Below, one piece after another: positions 1 through 6,396 of a stretch of DNA of 7,401 nucleotides. Every line of letters begins with the position of its first letter. Positions within the stretch are counted from its first letter, which is position 1. The notes beneath the pieces were generated by a model, which was given only the letters and a program-made list of their open reading frames with translations, did not search any database and was not told the origin of the DNA. This DNA is from Xanthobacteraceae bacterium (lineage in GTDB: Bacteria; Pseudomonadota; Alphaproteobacteria; Rhizobiales; Xanthobacteraceae): positions 1-7,401 of the forward strand of contig JASHYD010001188.1 in NCBI GenBank assembly GCA_030043175.1, written 5' to 3'. A program made the position numbers and the translations under genes.

Positions 1-342
1 CGAAAGGCCCGCGACCGATGCCAGGATCGCCACCGAAAAGCCGACTGTGAGCGACACCCGCGTTCCGTAAAGGACGCGGGAATAGATATCGCGGCCCAGC
101 ATGTCGGTGCCGAACCAGAACGTGGCCGACGGCTCGCGCGTGCGCCTCGCCGGCGCCAGCGCGGTCGGGTCGACCGTACCGAGCAGGGGCGCAAACACCG
201 CGATCACCAGCATCGCGAGCACCAGCCCGCCGCCGAACGCGACGGCGGGATGTCGACGCGCCCAGCCGATCAGGCCGCGGCGCGCCGCGACCGGCCGCAG
301 CAGGTCGGGAAGCTCGGGGGCAATCGCGTATGGCGTGACCAT
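1..342 (-). CDS. DppC-type ABC transporter permease, N-terminal part (runs off window)
   Basis: This is the N-terminal 114 codons of an inner-membrane permease of the binding-protein-dependent peptide/nickel/opine importer family; the rest lies beyond position 1. The visible part has a short cytoplasmic N-terminus, a first transmembrane helix at about residues 34-54 (FGGGLVLAMLVIAVFAPLLG), and the DppC hallmark FGTDMLGRDIYSRVLYGTR at residues 78-96, followed by the start of the second helix. FGTD-x-LGRD-x-SR is the signature of the C-type subunit (N-terminal OppC_N domain plus BPD_transp_1). The start at 342 is preceded by a weak purine-rich AGAAGAG with very short spacing; the frame stays open further upstream, so the start is not certain. 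It lies 176 nt downstream of the dppB-type gene, an unusually wide gap for this pair. The substrate cannot be told from the permease. Confidence 0.93.
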   Translation of the reverse strand, partial: MVTPYAIAPELPDLLRPVAARRGLIGWARRHPAVAFGGGLVLAMLVIAVFAPLLGTVDPTALAPARRTREPSATFWFGTDMLGRDIYSRVLYGTRVSLTVGFSVAILASVAGLS

Positions 343-518
343 CTCTTCTGCGCCACTTGTGGGAGAAGACTCAGGGTCGCAAGGATTAGCTCCGCAGGTG
401 TCTCTTAGCGTCACCCCCGCCTCCGACCCCGCCCCACAAGGGGGAGGGGAGCGGAGGGGAGGTTGCACCGTTTGCGATACCTCAGCAGCGACGGGAGAGG
501 ACGGTGCGGTCGGGGCGG
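343..518. repeat. Repeat-like spacer between the two permease genes
   Basis: The spacer holds an 8-bp inverted repeat, CTTGTGGG at 356-363 and CCCACAAG at 433-440. The right arm sits in a C-rich/G-rich block (about 410-465) resembling the CTCTCCCACAAGGGGAGAGG-like dispersed intergenic repeats I know from Bradyrhizobium-type genomes. In transcripts from the minus strand the arms could pair across a 69-nt loop. No terminator-like T-run follows. B- and C-type permease genes of this family usually overlap or nearly touch, so a repeat inserted within the operon is the simplest reading. Identity with a named repeat family is from memory and unverified. Confidence 0.5.
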
Positions 519-1460
519 TCAATACCGAATCCTCGGGTCAAGCACGGTGTACGTCAGGTCGACCAGCAGATTGACGATGACGTAGACGAAGCTGAACAGC
601 AGCACGACGCCCTGGATCACGGGATAGTCGCGACGCAGGATGGCATCGACGGTGAGGCGGCCGATCCCCGGGATGGCGAACACCGTTTCGGTGACGACCG
701 CTCCCCCGATCAACAGTGCAATACCGATGCCGATCACGGTGACGATCGGCACGGCAGCGTTCTTGAGCGCATGTACGAACAGGAGCCCGACCTGACCGAT
801 GCCCTTGGCCCGCGCGGTGCGGATATAGTCCTGCTCCAGCACCTCAAGCATGGAGGCGCGTGTGGTGCGGGCGATCAGCGCGATAAAGACGCAGCCAAGC
901 GTGAGGGCCGGCAGGATGAGGTTCTCGATCCAAGGCGCCACGCCTTCCGTCAGCGGGGTGTAGCCCTGCACCGGCAACCAATCGAGCTCAAGCCCGAACA
1001 CATAAGCGAGCACGTAGCCGATGACGAAGACGGGAACGGAGAAGCCCAGCACCGCGAACGCCATAATGGCGCGGTCGAGCAGGGTGTCGGCCCGCCATGC
1101 CGCGACCACGCCCATCGGCACCGCGACCGTCACCGCAAACGAGAGCGTGACCACCAACAGCGATAGCGTCGGCTCGACGCGTTGTGCGATCATGGTTGCG
1201 ACGGGCAAGTTGGTGAAGATCGAGGTGCCGAGATCGCCGTGGAGAATCTGCCAGCTCCACTCGCCGAACCGGATCAAAAACGGTCGGTCGAGGCCGAGGC
1301 TTGCACGGATGCGCGCGACATCGGCCGGGGTCGCCTGGTCTCCGGCGATCACCGCGGCCGGATCGCCGGGCGCGATGTAAAGGAGACTGAACACGAACAG
1401 CGCCACCACGACCATCACCGGGATGGTGGCAAGGATGCGGCGGAGGACGTAGTTCAGCAT
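519..1460 (-). CDS. DppB-type ABC transporter permease
   Basis: This is a complete 313-residue inner-membrane permease of the peptide/nickel/opine (DppB/OppB) family, normal length for the family. It begins with the characteristic MLNYVLRRIL, helix 1 at about residues 9-30, then APGDPA (residues 30-35), the typical end of the first helix in B-type subunits. Further hydrophobic segments lie at about 95-121, 131-155, 180-198, 233-257 and 281-303, giving six helices. The cytoplasmic EAA loop that contacts the ATPase is at about 206-237, with DYIRTARAKG (211-220) matching the conserved core. The C-terminal DPRIRY is also family-typical. An in-frame TAG four codons upstream fixes ATG 1460 as the furthest upstream start; no good Shine-Dalgarno is visible. 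It should form the channel with the C-type subunit encoded downstream. The substrate class (di/oligopeptide, opine or glutathione-like) is not decidable from the sequence. Confidence 0.96.
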   Translation of the reverse strand: MLNYVLRRILATIPVMVVVALFVFSLLYIAPGDPAAVIAGDQATPADVARIRASLGLDRPFLIRFGEWSWQILHGDLGTSIFTNLPVATMIAQRVEPTLSLLVVTLSFAVTVAVPMGVVAAWRADTLLDRAIMAFAVLGFSVPVFVIGYVLAYVFGLELDWLPVQGYTPLTEGVAPWIENLILPALTLGCVFIALIARTTRASMLEVLEQDYIRTARAKGIGQVGLLFVHALKNAAVPIVTVIGIGIALLIGGAVVTETVFAIPGIGRLTVDAILRRDYPVIQGVVLLFSFVYVIVNLLVDLTYTVLDPRIRY

Positions 1461-1689
1461 GCCCGTATGCTAGCAGGTTTCATGCCGGCTTGCCTGGCGG
1501 CCAGTCCGCCCGTAGCCCGGATCTGGCGGCCGCTTGCCGTCGCCCGAGCCGGGACCGCTACAGCCGAAGGCGTCGGCCGCAATGTGCCGCGAGCGGGCGC
1601 GCCTTATGCGTGCATGGGTTCTACGGCACCTACCGGCTCGTCGCCTCGCGCTCCAGCCAGAGCGCTTACGCTTGGCTGGCGGTGAAAGG
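1461..1689. other. Non-coding spacer with hairpin, upstream of dppB-type gene
   Basis: I see no supported gene here. The only clear structure is a hairpin at 1653-1679: CCAGCC (1653-1658) pairs with GGCTGG (1674-1679), extended by A-T and G-T pairs and, after a bulged A at 1661, by GCG/CGC around a CTTA loop. It lies about 25 nt beyond the relic transposase's tyrosine codon on the minus strand, where an IS200/IS605 element would carry its right-end hairpin. A weaker GTAGC...GCTAC pairing (1512-1516 with 1557-1561) is also present. No T-run supports a terminator, and no convincing promoter for dppB was found. Confidence 0.45.
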
Positions 1690-1995
1690 CGCCTCGGCGC
1701 ATATTGTTTGATGATCGACAACGGGGCTCCGCCGCAGTGCGAGCGGGACCAAAACACCGGGCTTGCGATAGACGCGCTTAAGGTGATCGGAAAAGTCAAT
1801 GGCGGACAGCCGTGAACTGGTCGTCTTGAGGTTGTTGACGAAGCAGGACAGGTCGAAATTTGGCGGGAGAGACATCAAAATGTGGAAGTGGTCCGACTCA
1901 CCGTTAAACTCGACCAGCGTTCCGCGCCGATCTCTGCACCGCTGTTCGGTGATCTCGCGAAGGCGCCTCAACACTGGCGCCATGATGAGAACCAG
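1690..1995 (-). pseudogene. IS200/IS605-type Y1 (HUH) transposase TnpA relic, frameshifted
   Basis: Intact homologues are single-strand DNA transposases of about 130-150 residues that use an HxH motif to bind metal and one tyrosine to cut and join DNA. Reading from 1983, the frame carries VEFNGESDHFHILMSLPP with the HUH motif as H32-F33-H34, then the conserved FVNNLKTTSSRL (48-59) and VYRKP (71-75). At the GGG of 1759-1761 the homology leaves this frame and continues in the next one as FWSRSHCGGAPLSIIKQY, whose Tyr codon (1703-1701) is the expected nucleophile. One extra C in RKP explains the shift. A few residues normally found between SRSxC and GGAPL are missing, as are the first 30 or so residues (strand with YHLV-type motif), since a TGA lies just upstream of the reading frame. 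The protein is therefore inactive: HUH and Tyr are in different frames. It sits between the binding protein and dppB of one operon, so it was probably inserted there. Confidence 0.87.
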
Positions 1996-2052
1996 ACGAT
2001 CACGGGGCGACCGTCAGATTCAACGGCTGCAAAATCCGGCTTTGGAAGCAAG

Positions 2053-2082
2053 CTCCATCCACGCCGCTTAGGTTGGATGGAG
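2053..2082. repeat. 9-bp inverted repeat just after the binding-protein gene
   Basis: CTCCATCCA (2053-2061) and TGGATGGAG (2074-2082) are a perfect 9-bp inverted repeat around a 12-nt loop. On the minus strand it begins 6 nt after the binding-protein stop codon. There is no T-run, so it is not a classic intrinsic terminator. It could stabilise the 3' end of the binding-protein mRNA, which often accumulates above its permease mRNAs, or it could be the left-end hairpin of the transposon relic just downstream. Confidence 0.6.
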
Positions 2083-2088
2083 AGGACG

Positions 2089-3693
2089 TCACGCCGCCTT
2101 GCTCACTCCCCAGAAGAACGGCAGCGGTCCCTTGATCACGCCCGAGACATTCTTCCGCCACGCCTGATAGCTCAGGAAGAATCCGGTCGGCGCATAAACT
2201 ACGGCGTCGAGCGCAGCCTTGTTGAGGCGGCGGATCGCGGCCTTCTCCTCCTCCAGAGTCTTGGCCTCGTACCAGGCGGCCACCTGCGCCTCGACTTCAG
2301 GTGCATCCGGCCAGCCGAACCAGGCCGTGTCTCCGCTTGCGCGCACTCCGATCGCGACCGCCGGATTGACGCAATCGGCGCCCGAATGCCAGGTGTGGAA
2401 CATGTGCCAGCCGCCTTGGCCGGGCGGTGTTTTCACTGCGCGGCGGGCGCCGACCGTACCCCAATCGGTGGCGATGAAATCGACATTCATGCCGAGTCGC
2501 TTCAAGAGGTCGGCGGTGACGTCACCCTGCGCTTTGGTGATTGGCTGGTCCTGGGCGACGAGGCAGGTGACCGGCCCGCCCGCATAGCCCGACTGCGCCA
2601 GGAGCTTCTTTGCCGCGTCGAAGTTGCGCGGTCCCTTGAGGATGTCGCCGCCCTCCTCGGTATAGAGGGAGGTCCCGGGGGTGAAGAAACCAGGCAGCGG
2701 CTTCCACAGCGCGGGGTCGTCCCCGACGAGGGCCCGCATGTAATCCTCCTGACTCATTGCCATCAGCACCGCGCGGCGCGCCCGCACATCGTTGAACGGC
2801 GGGTAGAGGTGGTTCATGCGGAAACTGCCGATGTTGCCCAACGGGTCGGCAATGTCGACAGCGATGTTGCGATTCTTGCGCAAAAGCGGCACCAGGTCGG
2901 AAATCGGGGTTTCCCACCAGTCCACCTCGCCGCTCTGCAACGCCGCGGCGGCGGTCGCCGGGTCTGGCATCACGATCCATTCGATGCGGTCAACGAGCAT
3001 GTGCTTGCCGCCCGCGAGCCATGATGATGATTCCTGGCGCGGCGTGTAGTCGTTGAATTTCTCGAACACCGCCCGCGCGCCGGGCACCCATTCGCTGCGC
3101 ACGAAGCGCATCGGGCCGCTGCCGACATATTCGGTGATCTGCTTGAACGGGTCGGTTTTGGCGATCCGTTCCGGCATGATGAAGCAGACCTGCGTCGACA
3201 GCTTGCCGAGGGCCAGCAGCATCTTGGGAAACGGCTTCTTGAGCACCCACTTGACGGTACGGTCGTCGATGGCGGTGAGTTCCTGTTGGGTTGCCTTGAG
3301 CAAAAGACCCATCTGGTCGCGCGTCGCCCAGCGCTCGAGGCTCGCCACCACGTCCTTCGCGAGCACGTTTTCGCCATCGTGGAACTTAAGGCCGCGGCGC
3401 AGCCGGAACGTCCAGGTGAGGCCGTCCGCCGACACCTCCTCGCCTTCCGCCATTTGGCGCTGCGGCTGAAGCTTCTCGTCGGCGCCGTAGAGCGTGTCCC
3501 ACACCAGCGCAGAGGCGTTGCGCACGACATATTGAGTGCCCCAGATGGGATCGAAATTCGCCAGGTCCGCCTGCGGTACGAAACGCAGCGCGCGCGCCCC
3601 TGCGCGTTGCGAGATTGCAGGTGTAGCAAAGGAGCCGGCCGCGGAAAGGGCACCAGCGCCGGTCAGCGATTTCAGGAATGCTCTGCGATCCAT
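2089..3693 (-). CDS. ABC transporter family 5 substrate-binding protein, Tat-exported
   Basis: This is a complete 534-residue extracellular solute-binding protein (SBP_bac_5; DppA/OppA-like), normal length for the family. It captures a peptide-like or related solute in the periplasm and hands it to the DppB/DppC-type permeases encoded downstream. Residues 1-30 form a twin-arginine signal: MDRRAFLK, a small-residue hydrophobic stretch, then TPAIS with probable cleavage nearby. RPV-type early motifs follow (FDPIWGTQYVVRNASALVWDTLYG at about 47-70), then WTFRLRRGLKFHDGE (94-108) and AKDVVASLERW (112-122), which are family hallmarks. ATG 3693 is chosen because it puts the Tat motif at the N-terminus and has GGGAGA (3706-3701) 7 nt upstream. 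An in-frame ATG at 3768 also has GGGAGA 6 nt upstream and would add 25 residues. Substrate is unknown; the distant amidohydrolase on the other strand hints at an acylated or peptide-like compound. Confidence 0.95.
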   Translation of the reverse strand: MDRRAFLKSLTGAGALSAAGSFATPAISQRAGARALRFVPQADLANFDPIWGTQYVVRNASALVWDTLYGADEKLQPQRQMAEGEEVSADGLTWTFRLRRGLKFHDGENVLAKDVVASLERWATRDQMGLLLKATQQELTAIDDRTVKWVLKKPFPKMLLALGKLSTQVCFIMPERIAKTDPFKQITEYVGSGPMRFVRSEWVPGARAVFEKFNDYTPRQESSSWLAGGKHMLVDRIEWIVMPDPATAAAALQSGEVDWWETPISDLVPLLRKNRNIAVDIADPLGNIGSFRMNHLYPPFNDVRARRAVLMAMSQEDYMRALVGDDPALWKPLPGFFTPGTSLYTEEGGDILKGPRNFDAAKKLLAQSGYAGGPVTCLVAQDQPITKAQGDVTADLLKRLGMNVDFIATDWGTVGARRAVKTPPGQGGWHMFHTWHSGADCVNPAVAIGVRASGDTAWFGWPDAPEVEAQVAAWYEAKTLEEEKAAIRRLNKAALDAVVYAPTGFFLSYQAWRKNVSGVIKGPLPFFWGVSKAA

Positions 3694-3700
3694 GGGTGCG

Positions 3701-3706
3701 TCTCCC
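3701..3706 (-). promoter_or_regulatory. Ribosome binding site deciding the binding-protein start
   Basis: GGGAGA on the minus strand, 7 nt before ATG 3693. An identical GGGAGA at 3780-3775 lies 6 nt before the alternative in-frame ATG 3768, so both starts look usable; the Tat motif right after 3693 favours the shorter form. Confidence 0.6.
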
Positions 3707-3889
3707 GTCAGCGCCTGCCTGTCATTTTGAGCAAGTTCTATGCCGAAATACGGCCATGGCGTTAGCATATCTATTCTCCCAAGGTTCGCACAAGCACAGG
3801 TGACGCGCGCTCACGCTCAGCGAAATTGAGGCGAATGTGTCCGGCCGTACGTCGCGAGAGGTTTCATGATCTGTAGCAATGCAATAGTC

Positions 3890-3937
3890 TGCCTTAGTTG
3901 AACTGCGTGTCTCTCGTTGAACAGCGTGTCTAAGGCA
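3890..3937. repeat. Nested direct and inverted repeats upstream of the transporter operon
   Basis: GTTGAACTGCGTGTCT (3897-3912) is repeated as GTTGAACAGCGTGTCT (3916-3931), 15 of 16 bases identical, with a 19-bp period. The pair is bracketed by an 8-bp inverted repeat, TGCCTTAG (3890-3897) and CTAAGGCA (3930-3937). A second imperfect dyad follows (GGCAACAAG 3934-3942 with CTTGTTAGTTGCC 3952-3964). It lies about 200 nt upstream of the binding-protein start. A two-site operator is possible, as is a fossil duplication. Confidence 0.55.
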
Positions 3938-4387
3938 ACAAGTCCCAGCGCCTTGTTAGTTGCCTCGCCAGCGACGTCGATGTCGCGCGTCCTTTGGAGA
4001 AAATCGCCCTACCAAGGGAGAACGCGATACGCGAAGCTTGGTGGCTTTCAAGACACTAGCCGCAAAAAACGATGTGAAATCGATTAGTCTACGGCGTAGT
4101 GCCGAAGAACTGGAATGTCTGTGTGAGATTGAACCAGGGATTTGCGCTGCGCTACGCGGGTCCTTGGTATTGAAGCCTTGCTTGAAGGTCTCGTAGACTG
4201 GCGCCAAGCGTCACGATTCGATCGCTCAAAGTCGCCGCGACGTACTGTCGGTTTTTGCGCTTTGAGGAATGATTTGGCCGCCGGGAAGGCCTCGGCGATT
4301 GCCCATCTGGCGACTGCGTTCAACGATTTTGACAAGCAGTGGACGGTGTCGCGGACCCTCGCCATCATTGCTGGCCGAGCTGCGATG

Positions 4388-4394
4388 AAGGAGG
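4388..4394 (+). promoter_or_regulatory. Strong Shine-Dalgarno before the DUF899 fragment
   Basis: AAGGAGG, 7 nt before ATG 4402. It is the best ribosome binding site in the window and sits in front of a truncated gene. ATG 4402 is in frame with ATG 4441, where the family's usual N-terminus (MNTPPVVSPETWE) begins, so 4402 would add 13 residues. Confidence 0.6.
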
Positions 4395-4401
4395 AGAGAG
4401 A

Positions 4402-4575
4402 ATGGCAGAAGGGACTGGGACGCGCCGAGGACATCTCGGAATGAACACACCTCCGGTCGTGTCGCCAGAGACCTGGGAGGCGGCGCGCCTGCAGATGCTG
4501 GCGAAGGAAAAGGCCCACTTGCGCGCCGGGGAGGCCCTCCCGGCCAAACGCCGGGGGATGCCATGGACGGCCGCC
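4402..4575 (+). pseudogene. DUF899 (thioredoxin-like) gene, N-terminal fragment only
   Basis: From ATG 4441 the frame reads MNTPPVVSPETWEAARLQML followed by AKEKAHLRAGEALPAKRRGMPW, the N-terminal helix of the DUF899 family, whose members are thioredoxin-fold proteins of roughly 220-260 residues with unknown substrate. Typical members have LTRARDALAAERRRMPW here, so several conserved positions have drifted (THR/ARG region, Asp to Glu/Gly). Homology stops at about residue 44: none of the following VEKDYxFxGPxG strand nor the CxxC/CxGC-type region is found in any frame. The open frame itself continues as unrelated sequence to a stop at 4884, overlapping the next gene in another frame. The intact ribosome binding site means a 160-residue chimeric polypeptide could still be made, but the thioredoxin fold is absent. 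The break is more likely a deletion or recombination junction than a point mutation. Confidence 0.75.
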
Positions 4576-4666
4576 GAGAATCATCTGCCGAACTTGCCGC
4601 CGGGTTCGCCCCCTGATCAAACGGAAGTTCCGGCGCGACCGCACGCCGGCAAAGCTCCAGGCTATC

Positions 4667-5395
4667 ATGGTGGAGTTGCGTCAGCAGAAGTCAGCAGATA
4701 CAACAGCCGAGACGCGAGCAGGGGAAACAGCTCAAGCAGGTCGTTACGCAGCGGACGAATTCGAAGGCCCCAACGACAAGGCAAGCCCGACCACCCTCGA
4801 AAATCACCCGCGCGCCCTACCGCGTCTCCTAATCGCGTTTTGCAGCGGTGTAGTGGCGGCCTTGGCGTGGGGGTCGTTTGGTGACGCAGCGAGACAGAGG
4901 ATCGCAAGCTCCTACCCGCGGCTTCTCCGGTTGGCGCCGCCGCCGACACTGACAGCACCGAAAGCTCCCGACATGATCGTCCTCCCCTCCCCCAATCAGT
5001 TCGACGCGATGTCGCGCGAGCCCCAAAGTCTCGACCGCATCGTCGGCGGTCAAGAATTGACGCGCGATACCGATCAGACCACAACCAGCGTTGATGGAGC
5101 CTCCTCGGCTCAGGCCGATTGCATTCCGGTCGAGAGTCGAGACGACGCGGCATCGTTGCAGCCAATGCCGACGCAAGCGAAAGCGCTACGGACATTGTCC
5201 GAAAAAGGAAAGCTGCTCTCTGCGGTGAACCAGCGTGCTTCGTGCTTTCCGTCAGCTTTGGCTGTGCTCCGGAACCACCCAGGAGGACGGCCGATCTGGA
5301 CAACGAGAGCGCCCGGTCATGAGGGTACCCAATGTTGGTACGACGCTGCGACCCAGGGCCAGCGACGGACCCAAGGCAAGCGATCATCGAACTGA
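4667..5395 (+). CDS. Single-pass membrane hypothetical protein
   Basis: A 242-residue protein of unknown function. The N-terminal 45 or so residues are polar and charged (rich in K, E, T, A). One hydrophobic segment at about residues 49-68 (ALPRLLIAFCSGVVAALAWG) is preceded by arginine, and followed by SFGDAARQRIASSYPRLLRLAP, which matches from memory a family of Bradyrhizobium hypothetical proteins with a cytoplasmic N-terminus and a proline/alanine-rich outer part. The middle (about 105-170) is low in conserved features. The C-terminal part has a distinct conserved-looking block, ending LSEKGKLLSAVNQRASCFPS, then NHPGGRPIWTTRAPGHEG and a CWY, with two cysteines that could pair outside the membrane. 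ATG 4667 lacks a good ribosome binding site and the frame is open upstream (a KLQAI-type stretch precedes it), so the start is uncertain. A nearly coextensive minus-strand frame (4665-5387) shows no recognisable motif and is taken as its shadow. It may be partly decayed. Confidence 0.6.
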   Translation: MVELRQQKSADTTAETRAGETAQAGRYAADEFEGPNDKASPTTLENHPRALPRLLIAFCSGVVAALAWGSFGDAARQRIASSYPRLLRLAPPPTLTAPKAPDMIVLPSPNQFDAMSREPQSLDRIVGGQELTRDTDQTTTSVDGASSAQADCIPVESRDDAASLQPMPTQAKALRTLSEKGKLLSAVNQRASCFPSALAVLRNHPGGRPIWTTRAPGHEGTQCWYDAATQGQRRTQGKRSSN

Positions 5396-5804
5396 GACGA
5401 TGCCGAGCAAATAGATAGTCGGACCAACGGAGAGGGTGGCTCCAAGCCCTGCCTACGCCTTACACGTGGTCTTCCGAATGAGGGGGAAGATACTCCGTTG
5501 TCAACAGCCGGGCAACAAACTCCCCTCCCTGGCCACAGAGCTTTCGAGCAAGTGCAAAGGGCCAGCGATGAGGCCGACGGTTAATCAGGCTCTCATGCGC
5601 GGGTTGGTTAATCGACCGTTGTTCCTCTCGGCCTCCCAATGTCTGGAGCGCGGGCGTCGATAGGGTATCGGCCACTGAGTACCTTGCTGAGGTTCCCACT
5701 GTATGGCCTCACGGCGGTGCCGGGCACCTATGTTGTCGATGAGTTGGACTCCTTGCTTCTGCTTCAGATAGTTTGGTATCTGATGTGCGCTTCGCCGACG
5801 TAGA
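5396..5804. other. Non-coding region upstream of the LysR relic
   Basis: About 400 nt with no gene I can support. Minus-strand frames (5460-5699 and 5585-5977) are open but match nothing I recognise. No helix-turn-helix coding sequence for the LysR relic was found in any frame here. A perfect 7-bp inverted repeat with a 6-nt loop lies at 5764-5783 (TCAGATA / TATCTGA); it has no T-run and no assigned role. GGTTAATC occurs twice (near 5579 and 5606). Confidence 0.5.
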
Positions 5805-6396
5805 TTGAGGCCAGACGTCCGCACACTGGCGAGCCAGCCATCGCCGGAGCTTGCCGGTGCGCGATAACATGGATGTGGCGTTTCTCCGCCGCGAGAATGG
5901 CGCGCCCGGCGTCGCGTTTGGTCGCGGTGCTGCCGGCCGGACACCGCCTTGCCGTGCGGAAGGCGACGCGCGTGCACGCCCTCGCCGGTGAGACCTACAT
6001 CTCGCCGGCGGCGCCGGTCCTTGAAAGCGGTGATAGAGAATTACGCGGGGAAATCCGGTGTCATCCTGAAACCGGAATATGACCCCGAAAACCTCGATGC
6101 TCTCGCTGGTAATGTCCACGGGCGGCGTGAGCCTGATGCCTCTCTACGTAAAGCTGATGCCGCCGGCCGCCAGGGGTCATTCGCCGGCCGCAAGGCGATG
6201 CGCCGACTATCGAACTGGTGCTCGGCTACAGCCGATCGAACACGTCGGCGCTCGTCAAACCTTCTTGCCACGGACAGACCAGTTGGTTGCTGGCGTCGCA
6301 AAGCCCGATACGGATTTCTGGTCTGTGCCGCAGATTGAGGCCGACCTGGGGCGAGTGACCTATCCGGCCACTCCCATCGGCGCCGGTAAACCGTGA
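5805..6396 (+). pseudogene. LysR-type regulator, effector-binding domain relic with many frameshifts
   Basis: LysR regulators are about 300-residue DNA-binding proteins; only the C-terminal inducer-binding domain can be followed here, and it jumps among all three frames. In order: RPDVRTLASQPSPELAGA (from 5808), then MDVAFLRRENGAPGVAF (from 5869), LVAVLPAGHRLAVRKA plus LAGETYISP (from about 5919), LKAVIENYAGKSGVILKPEY (from about 6022), MLSLVMSTGGVSLMPLYVK (from 6097), GDAPTIELVLGYSRSNTSAL (from 6194), and FLPRTDQLVAGVAKP (from 6262) to a stop at 6394-6396. The order and spacing match the family (DVAFLR, LPxxHxLA, STGGVSLxPLY, ELVLGY-RSN). At least six frame changes in about 450 nt mean no functional product. 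The DNA-binding N-terminus is missing. It probably once regulated the amidohydrolase directly downstream on the same strand, or the opposing transporter operon; this is inference. Confidence 0.88.

Larger units (their letters stand above)
3769..4401. other. Long intergenic region upstream of the binding-protein operon
   Basis: About 630 nt with no gene I can support. Open frames exist on both strands (for example 4142-4444 plus and 4084-4668 minus) but none shows a recognisable motif, and they overlap each other. The plus frame 4142-4444 ends in an ATGA overlap with ATG 4441 of the DUF899 fragment, which could be a trace of a former coupled gene, but I do not recognise its sequence. The promoter of the minus-strand operon should lie in about 3775-3900. 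I can see only weak candidates. The clear structure is the nested repeat at 3890-3937, listed separately. Confidence 0.5.

Noticed and set aside
504..1166. Plus-strand open frame of 220 codons opposite the dppB-type gene
   Set aside because: Its His/Asp/Arg-rich composition is the usual antisense shadow of a membrane protein gene in GC-rich DNA.
1512..1561. GTAGCCCGGAT-like dyad resembling a dispersed repeat
   Set aside because: Only the outer GTAGC/GCTAC and a few CCGG bases pair, with bulges; too weak to call a repeat element.
3741..3757. Possible sigma-54 promoter (GG-N10-GC on the minus strand)
   Set aside because: Only the minimal GG/GC spacing matches; the flanking TGGCAC and TTGC bases do not, and such matches arise by chance in GC-rich DNA.
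4084..4668. Minus-strand open frame of 194 codons across the DUF899 fragment
   Set aside because: It runs antisense to recognisable DUF899 coding sequence and shows no motif; GC-rich DNA commonly leaves such frames open.
4665..5387. Long minus-strand open frame (240 codons) opposite the membrane protein
   Set aside because: Its translation has no membrane helix or familiar motif, is very arginine- and serine-rich, and mirrors the plus frame that does carry recognisable features.
5764..5783. Perfect 7-bp inverted repeat TCAGATA/TATCTGA as a terminator or operator
   Set aside because: It has no T-run, no intact gene next to it, and is short enough to occur by chance; it is noted only in the description of its region.
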